Source of the DNA: Eunapius fragilis
Taxonomy: Eukaryota; Porifera; Demospongiae; Spongillida; Spongillidae
DNA length: 64,000 bases
Reading direction: 5' to 3'
Assembly (NCBI GenBank): GCA_963681505.1
Contig: OY811985.1
Coordinates: forward strand, 2,528,713-2,592,712
The position numbers and the translations under genes were made by a program. Positions 11,637 through 25,600 of the stretch are shown piece after piece (within the stretch, counting starts at the first letter, position 1; each line of letters opens with the position of its first letter). A model generated the notes under the pieces. That model was given only the letters and a program-made list of their open reading frames with translations, was not told the origin of the DNA and did not search any database.

Positions 11637-13072
11637 TTCATTAATTTATTCCCATGCTTCAGTATATTTAAAATTACATTTTGTTATCATACCATTAAAT
11701 CATGGTTGGAATAGTATCAGAAAAGTAATTACTGTAGTTAAAATGTTATCATGCCCACAAAGCGGTAGTGATGATAGTTGTAGTTGTTGTAGTTGGGCAT
11801 ACATATAGCTAGACAGGGTAGGGCATGTGGTAATCCTTTGGATCAGATAGTGTCCAATCTAATCAGAGCATATCCAGGTGGGCTAGCCTAACAATAGTAA
11901 TACTAGAATACAACTCTTGTTTTAAAAATTGCGCACTGGTACCATTGTATGGACCACACTTAAACAGTTGTTTGCCAACTGCTTTGGTTTGGTCCTCTGC
12001 ATGGACTGGAGGCAACCAATACGTAATGATTGTGTTTAATTCTGGACTGCATGTGTATACGAGTGGCTAGCTGTTGCTGGGATCTGTTTCTGTATGGGGA
12101 GACACATCCTCATTGGAGCCTCTTGCTTCTCATGTATCTGCTGTAGGCTGTATGTATAGCACTGACTTCCTGTAGTCCCGTAGTATCTGATCACGTACCG
12201 ACGGAATTTAAAGTATAAGAAGCTATAGTAGAAGTGGAATTTGGTCAAAACTAATACATGCGATATTGTCGGGTCCTTACGGGGTAGTTTTGATGGGACT
12301 TGTCAATGCCTAATTTAAATAACCTGCCAAAATATGCAGGCTGTTACTTGGTTTTCATTTCAAGCTGCGTAACGAATGATAGAGTTGAGAGTAATGCACA
12401 GGCGTCATGCTTAAGTAAATGTTATCACATATCATTGCTCCATTCCGTTTTCTCACCATTTGGCAATATGATTGGACATGTACACATGGAGCCATATGGA
12501 CCCTGAAATCATCAAAAGGGCCTCTGATGCTCTTAGATTCAGTACTTACCTCCAGTTTCACAGCGTGAAGGATTATTTAAAAGAATTAGAATTAACACTC
12601 ATGATTGATATTATTATTATAAATAGCTATCTGAAGTAATTGGCTATTTTTAACTGAATACCAAATAAGGTACTACTCGCTTTAGTTAATTGCCTGAACA
12701 GTTAGGGTCTAGCAGACACCTGAAGATAACATGCTGTCACATCCTGAAGCGATTGGTACACTTGGCGTTCTTTACAAACGTTCCTGTTGTGAGTTATATT
12801 AACCCAAAGGAAAAAGAAGAAGAGGAGAAGAAGTAGACGACAATGATGATGAGGAAATTTTTTATGGGACTGCGTACGGACGATGGGGACAAGTATTTTT
12901 GTGCAGTCTTATGACACGGAACAACGCAGAACTGTTCTCCTTTTTTGATATCGATTGATTGCCACTAAGAGCAAAGTGACCCAACTCTTGGCTGTCCCAC
13001 CTGACGTGAGTGACGTTTTTTAAGGACATTCATCATATTGTTGGATTCCTATATGGAACCTACTCTCGTAGG
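11368..13072 (-). mobile_element. Hairpin/palindrome-ended element, copy E1 (non-autonomous)
   Basis: Read on the minus strand it starts with a hairpin at 13059-13072 (stem CCTAC, 4-nt loop), then ATATAGGAATCC, then a ~330-bp terminal module (13072-12744) with the GTGTCATAA block, a GAA/GAT/GAC-rich trinucleotide patch and GAAGCGATTGGTAC. It ends in a ~270-bp palindrome at 11368-11636. The interior (11637-12743) has no recognisable gene, unlike E2-E4. The outer end lies 8 bp from the right end of the large fold-back element. Confidence 0.65.
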
Positions 13073-16000
13073 CTCCGATGCATGGAATTCTAATTGCGCA
13101 CACCTGTGCATGCATGATGTATGGTTACAAGTGGTGTACTTCTTTCCCCCCTTAACAGACCCACATTAATTGTTTTGTTGGGCTTCCTGTGGCTTTGCGC
13201 CATTACCTTGCCACAGCTGGTTCATGCTCTTAATACGGCAACAAACGGCTCAGCTTTCATCATCGTTTTGAGCATCACTTTCACCCTTTCTTTCAGCCTG
13301 TGTTGCTTAGCCTTGAAATCATTGTGGATATCTATTTCTCAGAGCTAAACTGAAACATCATCCACCTGTTCCACTGCATCGTTCTGCCACTGATCAGAAG
13401 TTGATCCCTATTTGTATTTTAAGCAGTACATTACCAAGCAAGTTTATGAGGCCCTGCCATTAACGATGAAGCTTTGCCTTTGGCCACGGAATGACAAGGA
13501 GTCATTTGAGATTTTCAGTTGCATGTGTTACACTGTTGTGTTGTATAAAGCTTTCTGGCACCGTAGTTGTAAATTTAGATGATTTGCAATGTGCTGATGA
13601 TAAGTGGGCTCCAAGAGAAACTGCACATCCTGCATGTGCATACTTGTTCACCTGCAGAAAGAAAGAGGAAAACAAAATATTACATTAGAAGAAAGGTACA
13701 CCTCCCTCTCAAGCATTTAACCAGTAGTCTCCAGCAACTGGTCCGATAAGCCATCATCACCATCGAATATGTAAGTCCCAGTCCAATCCAGGATCTCCTG
13801 GCCAGGCCAATACAGGAACGTTGAAGACTAGTGAGATGTGTGCATCTTGAAAATCTCTTATCTACTAAAAGACAAAGCCCCTTTGCAGAGCAACCTTATG
13901 GTGGGGGGACCAGCGCCGGGTAACCAGGGCACAGGTGGCGCAAAGGTGCCAGCCCCACCGAAGGTAGAGGCCCACTCAGCCCTACATACAGCCATGCATT
14001 TAATCACGTAATAGCACAACGTTATAATAGAACTAAAGAAAGGAGCTCGACAATCATGAGAAGAAGAGACAGTTAGTGTCTATATAAATGTCCTGGACGT
14101 CATCCCCCGCGGGGTATGCATTTGTCTACCTTCCTTTCAAGTCACATTTGACAGGTCCTGACGCTTATCGCAATCGCACTTTGATGCACTGATTTGGGAC
14201 TGAGAAAAAAAAAAGAATTACAGCTTGGAACTAATTTCGGTCCAAGCTCCCAAGCACCTGTACAACGCACATGCACAGTCAAATATAAAGGAGCTGTAAA
14301 CTGGCACAACGTGAATAACTTAATTGTACACTGCGTTTGACAAATGTATCCACGGGATGGATGACACCCAGCTCAGGATATATACATTAATACCCCCGGC
14401 GAAGTGGCAAGCTATTTTTGATTTGCAAATTTTATTGCGGTACGAAAAATACTAAAATAAGTTCTGTTTTTCCTCAACCAGCTATTTTGTTTTCAATTCT
14501 CAGGATAGAATCCGATTGTGCTTGTCAAATTGACTTTTCTAACAAACTTGCCGAAAGCAAATAGTAAAAGTACACAGCTTGCATAAGTTGCACCAATTGG
14601 GGATTGTAGACTGTTTATGTATGTGTCTGTTCAAATACAATCATACAAGTGCATGGCGATTCAATGATTGTTATGCCGAATGATGTTAAAAGCATGCGGT
14701 ACGAAGAATGAAATGCATGTGATATGTGCTTTATACATTCCCCAATGCAACCCAATGGGTCCTCTGCTACTAATCTACAGAAGTAACAAGTATAAGTCGG
14801 GGGAATACTGTACAAAATGGGATGAAGTGTATCCTATGCCTAACATGGAAGCAGGGAGTGTTGCTGAACTATTTGTGTGACATTTGACGTTTTATGTGCA
14901 CTTTTGTGTGCCAGATGTTCACATCAATCAGGGCCGAATGTGCCCTGCTGAAGCACGTGTGGGAGTGGTCAAAATGAGAACCACCCTATACCACTCTCAA
15001 CGGACGATTTAGTTGTGTGATTTAAAGTTATTGATCCTCTCTAGTATGGTTGCTTCATGTAATTCATAGTTATAAAGACCTTGCACAGTAATGTTCTATA
15101 TATCATACATTATTCTTCAATACCTGTACATGTAGGTCTAGTTTGTCATCACAGGACTCATAACCTTACAAAGTTACCTCTTTATCCTACCAACTTTCTA
15201 TCCTTGCCATAAGTGTCCACTTGTGTCTTCTTTCACCTGCAGTTCATCACAAGCTTCATCATCATAAGGTGGCTGCATTGTCAACGGAGCCTTATTCATA
15301 TTCTGCTGATGGCTCCTGGCAAACACATGACGGAGCACTGCTGACTTTTGTTAGAACTGTGTCTCTTGTAGATGCCTATTCATTCATGCTTTGATGCTTC
15401 CTCATGGGCTCTTCTTCTTTTTCTCTGCTCTTCATGTGCCTTGGCCTATTCATCAGTTTCTTTCCTTGTTTGTTCCTTCATCTCATCTTCCATTGTCAAA
15501 ATCCATTCTTCTGCATGTTGTGGTCCAGTTTGTCTGACAAGTATTTCCCTTTGTATAATATATCTGCCAGTTTGTGCACAGTTTCTTAGTTCAGATGCAG
15601 GCTGAGAAATAGGACTACAATGGGAATGCAGTACCAATAGCCTGCATACATAACTTTGTGAACTCCATTCGTGACTCCTCTAACCATCACAAAATACTTA
15701 TGAGTTTCAAATGACCTCTGTTTGAGTAACTGAAAGAATTTTTTCATACTCTGAAGAAATTTATCCACCCCTTTTCACTGATGCAACCTGGGCTTTGCCT
15801 ACCTCTATGAATATTGGCCTACAGTGCCCTTTCAAAACATGTGACCATCAGTGGCCATTATTATAATGTGTTCAAGCTGATCCACCTATGATTGAGCTAA
15901 GCTGGTTTTTGTTTCACTCTGTATGACGTTTCTACATTTTAAGCTAATTCGAATAATTAAATGTCTCATTTTCCAGGGGTGGAATTGTTTTACATTGCAC

Positions 16001-17503
16001 CTTAGATGTGGTTAGTCAAGTAAGCTAAAAATGGTCCAAAATCATACGGGCGTTTGCGGCCATATATTTTGTGGACACTAGGTTTATAACTATTAGATAT
16101 GTACCTTAGCTCCCTGCGTTGTACTTCATCGATGCATATATTCTTAGGTTAGGATCTCTGTAAACTTTGTGCATACCTCAACATGAGCTGGGCATGTTGC
16201 TATTGCAACCTGGACCATGGATAGGCACAATGCTCAATGTCTGCTGGCTAGATTGTATATCAATTTAAAAACTGTATTAGGTAATTATATTCTTCTTTCC
16301 CTAAGTACCTTATGGATATGATTAACAATAAAAGCACCACAAGTATCCACCTTGAACAATTGGACGACTTCATCCAATCCCTTCTCAAAACTCCTTATCA
16401 GTGACGTTTGCAATCATTTTCATGTGTTGTCTGCCATTTTATGGGCCCTTTTCTTCTTGTCTCTAGCCTCAACCAAGGAACAGCCACACAACTGCATTGC
16501 TCATTTTCCTTCATAAGCGCGTGTTTCCAGCAAATTATTCATAAAATACTCTTGCCCTGATCACCACTAAAAAACATGGCTACGTCTCTGTGTTATTTAT
16601 GTGTTCTCCTATCTGTACTGATGACTACGTGTATGTTAATTGCTTACCGATTTCTTAGGGTGGTTCCTGCACTGAAGTATGGCCTATTTTTCCTTGCCAG
16701 ATTTGCATTGCTCTGAAAAACAGGCTGTCCAGAACCACAAATAATAATTCAGCACTGGTGTATTAACGGTTTTATGGTAGTGTGTTTCGAGGAGCAGTTT
16801 CTTTTCTCATAATGCTAAGATGATACAAATCCATTAATGGAATTTGATGTCTAGCAAAGGTATAATATATCTTTTAACATCCTTTATTTATTTTGACATG
16901 AACCAAGCAGCATTCTGTTGCTTGTCCTCATGGTTACTTACTATTCATGATTTACAGTTAATGTCCATACTTGCACATTCCAATTTCTTGGGAGCATTGA
17001 TTATGGACCATATGTCTAGGCAATATGAATGCACGAACATGAAGCTCTTGCAATCAATATTATACCTTTGTATGATATTGCATTGAAAGATTGACTTCAT
17101 CAGCTAATTGATAGTAACTGCATTGTCAAATCTAGGACGCAGGATGTTTGGCATTAAAGACATCATGCAAACTCTCAGGTACATGGGTACCAAGGAAATG
17201 ATATCCGTTACATGTAGGAAATGAGATATCTTCAGGCTGTATGCGGCAGCAAATTTCCTGCATTGCTGTAAGGCAGGGGAAAGTCATTTTGATTATCTGA
17301 ACTGCGGTCAGTCAGATAATCAATTTCTCCATCTTAAGTTCGTGTATTCATTTTCACAAGGTTGCTGACTGGCATGGCAAATTGAACATTGCGGTGGCCA
17401 TCATGCCTCCGCAGATAGCAACTGTCATTAAGCAACTACCATTTATTAATAACTTCTAGTGTGTTGTGACCTATTGCATATGTGTACTTCTTGATTTTTG
17501 TAG
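13073..17503. other. Upstream region of the GDPD gene, exons not resolved
   Basis: The GDPD gene must have upstream exons coding its N-terminus and first membrane segments. The only stretch with membrane-like coding is 13140-13348, preceded by a C/T-rich AACAG acceptor-like site (TLIVLLGFLWLCAITL and a second hydrophobic run). I cannot show that it belongs. The rest has no recognisable exon or repeat. Confidence 0.3.
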
Positions 17504-19314
17504 GTTATCGAGTGGGCAGTTGTGATGTACAATGTTGTACTATTAGTAGCCCTTGTGGTGAAAGGACAAGCACTTCTGACACTCTTTTGGGTATCACTCC
17601 CATTGGAGCTGGCATTTCTACTTCGTCACCTATGGTTCCTTCTTCTGTTACTCCCACCACTTGCAGTGATATCATCTGTCACTATTTTTTACTTTGGATG
17701 GCTTCATAAAACACTGAACAATTGTTTGCGTCGGAATAAATTGAAGTCTGTGTATCTGAGTGAGGTTTTTAAGTCACCTTTCCTCCAAATAGTCATATTT
17801 GCTGTTGTTACTCTTCTGTATTACTTGCTAGTTTGGCTTGGACTGACAGCAACCATTCACTGGGTGTGCCAGGCATGTCCCCAGGGTGGGAGCCCACTGC
17901 CTCGCAAGCCGCTTCTCTCTGCTCATCGAGGCTGTGCATTTCTGGCTCCAGAGAACACCCTCTATGCATTTTCGAAGTCTGCGGAGTTTCCTCAAGTTGC
18001 AATATTGGAGACAGATGTGCAGATCAGCAGAGATGGTATTCTTTTCCTGCTCCATGACAGCACACTTCTGCGAACTACTGACATGGAAAACAAGTGTTCT
18101 TCAGTTGATCCTTTTATCAATGCATCAGAGCTCAACTTTTACTCACGTGCTTGTCCACTGAGTTCTCTCAATGTTGGTCGGTGGTTTGCAAAGAATGTAA
18201 GACACAGTTCTGTGAATTGAAAATTGTTTTATTTCATTATTTCTCTGTAATTCTTTAGATGGAAGATGTTAGTGAGGAATCGAAGGTGGTGCGTAACCAG
18301 AGCCTTCCATTACTGGTGGATTTTTTGAAGCTTGCAGTGATTTCAGACAAGATAATCTTGTTTGACTTCAAAGAGCTGCCAGATAGTCATCCACACGCTT
18401 CAAATTTGGTGAATGCCACACTGAAGGCTATTAATGAGGTTGGAATGTTGCATGAGAAGGTACGTTTGTGCATGGCAGAAACCTGTATGGTGCATGCATT
18501 CATGTACATATACACTTTGTTAGAATTCATTTGGTTCACTCACTCATTTAGCTTTGCACGTGCACATGTTTAGGTAATAACAGTACCACTCTAATTTATT
18601 GGGTGCTGCATGGGATTCATGTGCTATTGTCTCTACAAATGTCCAGTGTTGACAGTGCTTGAATCTGCATGTAATAGTTTCATCAGATGGGTCTATAATT
18701 GTGTTGTGCACTTCCATCATTCCTAGGTATGGTGGCTACCTGAGATTGGGCGAGACTATGTGCTGAAGAATTATCCACGCATGATTCAGGCCACAAAAAC
18801 TGAGCATACTCCATTTGAGGAGTTTGAAGAGAAACATATTCGTATAGTGAATGATGCGTGGACTCTACCCTTGGACACTTGGAGGTACATCTTTGTGTGC
18901 ATGTGCAAATACTTTGCATGCATAATGATGTGTTGTTGGTGATTACTAATCCATTAATACTACTATACAATAGTGAAAATGCTAAGCCAATGTTTCTCCT
19001 AGACAATAGCGGAAGTGATTCGCGCAATCTGATTGGTCAATTGCAGGTATCTAAATGCGGTAGAAACCTAGAGAGGGACTCTAAGTGCCAGTGGGGGGGA
19101 TTCTAAGTGCCCTTAGTAGCGCCCTCGCTACCGCTCGGGACGCTACATCCCAGGACCCTCGGGGATTCTAAATCACGTAAATCCCTCGGTTTCAGTGTCT
19201 AACCTATATTTCATGTTAAATCGTCTTCTACACATAGATGCATATCATCTACGCATATACAATTGTATATAGTATCATATGAGACAGTTCACGAGAAAAC
19301 TATCCTTCGCATAT

Positions 19315-19347
<33 letters not shown>

Positions 19348-19596
19348 GGGACAGTGTCCAGCTAAATCACCCTTATGGTACTTTTTCAAAATTTCCAGAA
19401 CAAGCAAAAGAAAAGTAACGCTCGCATTGAAATGTATGGCTAATTATAAATTCAGTGCCTAATAACTTTGTGATGGATAGTCCGATTTAGGATGCGTAAA
19501 GACCATTTGACAGAAGCTCATGGGTGTTCAAGGAAAATCAAAAAATTTCGAAAACTTGAAAAACTAGCCAGAAGGGTGATTCTGCTGGACACTGTC

Positions 19597-19630
<34 letters not shown>

Positions 19631-22600
19631 GACAGTGTCCAGCAGAATCACCCTTCTGGAGTTTAAATTTTACCACTATAAAAATTGTACATTACACAAA
19701 GCAACATATCTTCACAACAGTTTTATATTTTCTTTTCAAATTTTGTACACCTGTTCACACATCAGTTCTCTCTGTGCAAACCGATTTTGGCTCTCTAGAT
19801 ATTTTCCATACCATGGTTGCAAAGGTCTCTAACCCAATGGGTTAAGATTCCACATTTCTCCAGATACGAGTGACGATCAAATGTCACATTTGGAGTGCAC
19901 ATAGAAGGGTCCTGTAGTTATTGATTTCTGCTGATCGCTAAGTTTTTTCTTATCCGTTACGGAGATATAGTTTTTCAAAGTAATTCGACATTTCGTGCCA
20001 CTCACGTTAGCAACCCAATTCCCATTCTTCCAATATGCGATTATGTAATGGTCGCGCCCTTTAAATTTGAAGTTAGGTAAATGAACCCCGCTTTGATCGT
20101 GCTACGAGTGATCGTACCTCGTACGGTATGTTGCAACATAAAACAGTATCGTACGTTCATATGTATTGCTTGTATATGTTTATGGTGGATGCTGTGAATA
20201 TTCATGGTAGTTTATATTGTGCACCCTTTTTCTATATCTGCTCAGTTAGTGGCATGTACATGTAAACATGCATGTACCATGCCTTCTAATCATGGGACCA
20301 CCTTCTTCACCCTCTACACCCTCTACACTAGTCTGGGGACCGGATGACTTGCTTGCGACAGTCAGTTATCTGGTATACAAACGCGGTACCTTTACTCAGT
20401 ATGGTAGACCATTCATATTCACTGCCTTTCTTTCTATCTTACCTCCTTCTCCTCTCCCTCCTCCTCCCCTCCTCCTCCCCTCCTCCTCCCCTCCTCCTCC
20501 CCTCCTCCTCCTCCTCCTCCCCTCCTCCTCCTCCTCCTCCTCCCCTCCTCCTCCTCTCCTCCTCCTCCTCCTCCCCTCCTCCTCCTCTCCTCCTCCTCCT
20601 CCTCCCCTCCTCCTCCCCTCCCCTCCCCCTCCTCCTCCTCTTACTCCCTCTCATTTTCCCTCCTCCTACCTTCCTTCCTATTACACCTACCCCTCCCCTC
20701 CTCCTTTCTTTTGATTGCATCCACACCTCCCCCTCCTCCTCCTCATCCTCCTACTTCTACCTTCCTACCCATTGCATCCACCCCTCCCGTCCTCCTTCCA
20801 TTCTTCCCATTGCATCCACCCCCACCTTCTCCTCCCCTCCTCTACCTCCTTCTCCTCCCCTCCTACCTTTCTTCCCATTTCATCCACACCTCCTCCTCTC
20901 CCTCCTCCTCTTCCTAGCTCCTCCTCCTATCTTCCTTCCCATTGCATCCACCCTTTCCCCTCCTCCTCCTCCTCCCCTCCTCCCTCTCCTTCTCCTCTTT
21001 CTACCTTCTTTTCCATTGCATAAATAAATGATAAGAGACATGTGTCCGAAGATAAAATCCTTTATTTTTCCAGCTTTAAACTATTGGTATTGTAAGTCAA
21101 AGTGTTGTTAATTTTGCAAGCACCCGGAATCATTTTGGCACTTCAGCACATACAATATAACCTATCATTGGTTATTTCACAACTAAAAAGGTGACAATGC
21201 AACAACCTAGTAGGCACTGCCAACAATTAGGCAGGGACATCAGATATCCCCCCCCCCCCCCCCCCCTCCTTACTTAAGTGTACTTTGTTTTTGGAAAGAC
21301 CTTAGTGCTATGACATGCACGCATGTAGTTCAAAACTACTTGTTCTAACTTCCATGTAGAGCATGTACAAGTTACGTTTGACTCTACCATGTACCATTCT
21401 ACCATTCTAGCTTGTCGATTTAAACCACTGGCCACCCACAATCTGTACTGATAAGGGTATAATAATATTCATAAAAGGCTTACTCCAGTATACATTCCCT
21501 TGTGTAGAACTCTTGAGTTCAGTTCTTGCACAGGCTCTGTATAATAATCTCTTATAATAGCCTTTTCTAGTTGCATGTAGTTTGCACATCCCAAAAAATA
21601 CATTCCGCTGACTCCTAGGTGAAAAATATATATTGAGGTGAACACTTCCTTTGAAACAAAGGGGTTAATATTAAATACCCTCTCTACCCAAGGAGGTGGA
21701 AGGGGAGGAGGAGGAGAAGGAGGAGGAGGAGAAGGGGGGGGGGGAGGTAGAGAAGGGGGAGGAGGAGGAACACGAGATGGTTGAGGAGGTAGAGGAGTGG
21801 ATGCAATGGGAAGAAAGGTAGGAGCGGGAGGAGAGATGGATGCAATGGGAAGTACGGTAGAAGGAGGAGTGGGAGATGGAGGAGGATGAGAAGGAGAAGG
21901 AGGGGAGGAGGAGGTAGGGGAGTAGGAGGAAGGATGTTTGAATGCAATAGAAAAATAGGTAGGCGGAGGAGGAGGAGGGGAGGAGGAGGGGGAGGAGGGG
22001 AGGAGGGGGTAGAGGAGGGGGAGGAGGAGAGGAGGAGGAGGTATAGTAAGGAGGGGGTAAAGGAGGGGGTAGAGGAGGGGAGGAGGTATAGTAAGGAGGG
22101 GGTAAAGGAGGGGGTAGAGGAGGGGAGGAGGAGGTATAGTAAGGAGGAGGTAAAGGAGGGGGAGGAGAGGTAGAGGAGAGGGAGGGAAGGGATGAATTGA
22201 GAGGAGAGGTAGAGGAGAGGGAGGGAAGGGATGAATTGAATAGGAAGATAAGTAGGAGGAGGAGGTAGAGGAGGGTGAGGAAAAGGAGGATGAGGAGGAG
22301 GAGGTAGGAGGGGAGGTGTGAATGCAATAGGAAGATAGGAGGAGGATGAGGAGGAGGAGGGGGAGTATGGGTAGATGAGGGAAGATAGGAGTCGGAGCTA
22401 GGAAGAGGAGGAGGGAGATGAGGAGAAGGTAAGATAGAAAGAAAGGCAGTGAATATGAATGGTCTAGAGAGATATGCCATACTGAGTAAAGTTACTGCAG
22501 TTTGTGTACCAGATAACTGACTGTCGCAAGCAAGTCATCCGGTCCCCAGACTAGTGTAGAGGGTGACGAAGGTGGTCCCATGGCTAGAAGGCATGGTACA

Positions 22601-25600
22601 TGCATGCTTACATGTACATGCCACGAACTGAGCAGATATAGAAAAAGGGTGCACAATATAAACTACCATGAATATTCACAGCATCCACCATAAACATATA
22701 CAAGCGATACATATGAACGTACGATACTGTTTTATGTTGCAGCATACCATACGAGGTACGATCACTCGTAGCACATCAAAGCGGGGTTCATTTACCTAAC
22801 TTCGAATTTAAAGGGCGCGACCATTACATAATCGCATATTGGAAGAATGGGAATTTGGTTGCTATTGTGAGTGATGCGAAATGTTGAATTACTTTGAAAA
22901 CTGTATCTCTGTAACGGATAAGAAAAAACGATCTGTAGAAATGATAAGCTACAGGACCCTTCTATGTGTACTCCAAATTTGACATGTTATTGTCACTCGT
23001 ATCTGGAGAAATGTGGAATTTTAACCCATTGGGTTAGAGACCTTTGCAACCATGGCATGGAAAATATCTAGAGCACCAAAATCGGTTTTGCACAGAGAGA
23101 ACTGGTGTGTGAACAGGTGTACAAAATCTGAAAAGAAATATAAAACCGTTGTGAAGATATGTTGCTTTGTGTAATGTACAATTTTTATAGTGATAAAATT
23201 TAAACTCCAGAAGGGTGATTTTGCTGGACACCGTCCCATATACATATAAAGTAATAAAATTGGTCCACTTTAAAATCACAGCATCTGCCGACCCGTAAAT
23301 GCTATTGACTTCCTATTTTCAACACTTCATACTACACCATTTCTCTATGGTAAAATACATTTTGGTGTCTTGCATTTGCTTCATGCCAGTGTTGCAATTT
23401 TATACCCCTAGGGGTTCAAACACAAAATATCTTTCTGCAGGAAAATCCAATTCAGTGGGATCCTATACTTATTGATTTGTCCTGTTCGTTAATTTTTACT
23501 TCGTCTGTTACAGAGATACAGCTGTGCAAAGTAATTGCACATTTATGAATCATTTCACGCTTTTAACTTATTACGACCTGGTTCCCATTTATCTCATAGC
23601 CTACACACACGCACTCACACACAAAAACACACAAAAACACACACACACACACAAACCACACATGCTTGCTCTCCACTGCAGTGTGAATCCTGTATATTGA
23701 TCATGGTATCACCTCCACAACCCTGAGCTTTCTGTCTGCCAGTGTTTTCTCATAAGAAGGCCAATGTCCTATGTGTACCTTATTATTGGGTTAAACCCAA
23801 CAATAGAATTCATTGTTCATTTTTGCACTACATGTAAGGAAGAAAATTCTACAAATCATAAGCACTCTAAGTATTATGAATGTTAAAAATAAATTTTTAT
23901 GCTTACCAGAGTTATATGGATGCATCCATGGCATTTCTCAAAATAGGGAGGTACTTTAGTTTTCAGAAATGCAGTACTTCCCTTAGGCAAAGGTCTTGAT
24001 AAACATATGGGAGATTATCCAACAAAACCGGGCTTATGGTATTTTATTCAATTCGATATAATATATATTATCCGAATGGTAAGCGCTATCGGCTTCCTCT
24101 TTTCAACACTTCATACTGCACCATTTCTCTATGGGTAAATATATTTTTGTGTCTTATATATGCTCTGTGCCCTAAGTATAAAGTCTGATACCCTACAGGG
24201 GTCACAAACCATGTATCTTTATGGAGGAGTGTCCAAATCACTTGAAACTTGGTATGTACCTAAAGGAGTCCTCTCACTTTTGATTTCGGCAGATCGTTAA
24301 AGTTTTCTTATCCGTTACGGAGATATAACTGTGTACACTTCGCGGGCATTTCGCGCCACTACCCAACTCCCATTCCTCCGAGACGTATGAATATGCGAGT
24401 ACCTCATTTACACCTTTTCTTTGCCAAACAGTCTAGGATCATATACCACCTTTGCTATATCACTCACAGTTAAGTGCATCAGGCGATCGTGTTTTGTAAT
24501 AAATGTTTCAACACAAAACAGCATCGCTTGTTCACACGCATGCCGAATACTGAATTAAGACTTGTGTCAGATCGATGTTCAGCAAGCGCTTGGATTAGCC
24601 CACAGCTACATGTAGGGGCAAGGTTTTTGATTGATGCCTGAATTTGATTTTTAACATTTTCAAGGGAGGAAAGTGCTACGTATTGAAATCAACATTTTGG
24701 TACCTTCATATTTGCATTACACAACAGTAGCTAATACGATTAGAGCTCAGGTCATTGAGTTTTACCTTATCCGCTATGGATATATAGCATTGGTCATTGT
24801 ACAGTGTCGTCGAGCGCCTCTTCCCGTCCCTCCGCCAGAGTTCATGCAGGTCACCGCATAGCTGTCGCTACAGCTGCACCTGCCCGTGAGCTTGACCAGG
24901 CCCAGAGACCACCCCACCGCCGCGACGATGGTTCTGACCAACCCCTCGAGGCAGCCAAAGTAGTGCCTCGCACATTGCGACAAAATTTGCATAACCCCCA
25001 TTGGGAAAATATGCCCTATTCACAGCAGGTTTGTGTAGTTGGGCATCAAACCTATACCTGGATTTGTACCCATCTGATAGCGAGAGTGGGTTATTATTAC
25101 ATATGTGGGCTATTATCACATATAGCCCTGCATGGTCCATAGGGTGAGTAGTACTAGGCAAGTGTTACAGCCATCACCGGTCTACAGGATGAGTGAAATG
25201 AAAAATGCTGATATATGGTAGGTGGTTAATACATATATAGGTGCAGAGCGTAAATCCCAACAAAAGAAGGGTGGCTTTTAAGCCCAGCTGTGGCTTTAGC
25301 TCAATCACGTCGCCACTTCTGTTCATACACCGACTTTATCTCATGACTCTGTAGTACTGTCATAGCGTTGAGCATCAATAAATGTCCATAAAAGGAGTGG
25401 TACCCAAAGAGTTGCACCGAACCGACAGGCACACGATTTCTACATGAGTCATGATGTTGTGTGTGCGCAAACTGCTACTACTACGTGCCACGTCGAGTAA
25501 GGCAATGGCAGCAGAATTTAGATTGCTCAATCTTTGCTTCTGTGCGCTATAAAATTTGAAAAAGAATCAGACTGACATTTGCATGAAGCGAGAAGTCTCA

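Larger units (their letters stand above)
19629..23237. mobile_element. Large fold-back element with polypyrimidine/polypurine arms, copy 2
   Basis: 3.6 kb, same design as 6689-11359: GGGACAGTGTCCAGCAGAAT at the left and the inverted form at the right, the CTTATCCGTTACGGAGATAT block in both arms, a CT tract (20440-21010), a ~650-bp spacer and a GA tract (21690-22430). It is shorter than copy 1 mainly because the CT tract is 0.6 kb, not 1.7 kb. Inserted in the TA run of the older element. Confidence 0.87.

Noticed and set aside
13491..13688. 65-residue frame upstream of the GDPD gene
   Set aside because: No match to the expected N-terminal membrane segments, and splice sites do not connect it.
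20268..22480. Similar open frames in the second fold-back copy
   Set aside because: Same reason: by-products of CT/GA tracts in a mobile element.
24804..25142. GC-richer 112-residue frame within the older fold-back element
   Set aside because: No domain and no proper ATG. It may be the trace of a captured sequence, but I cannot support a gene.
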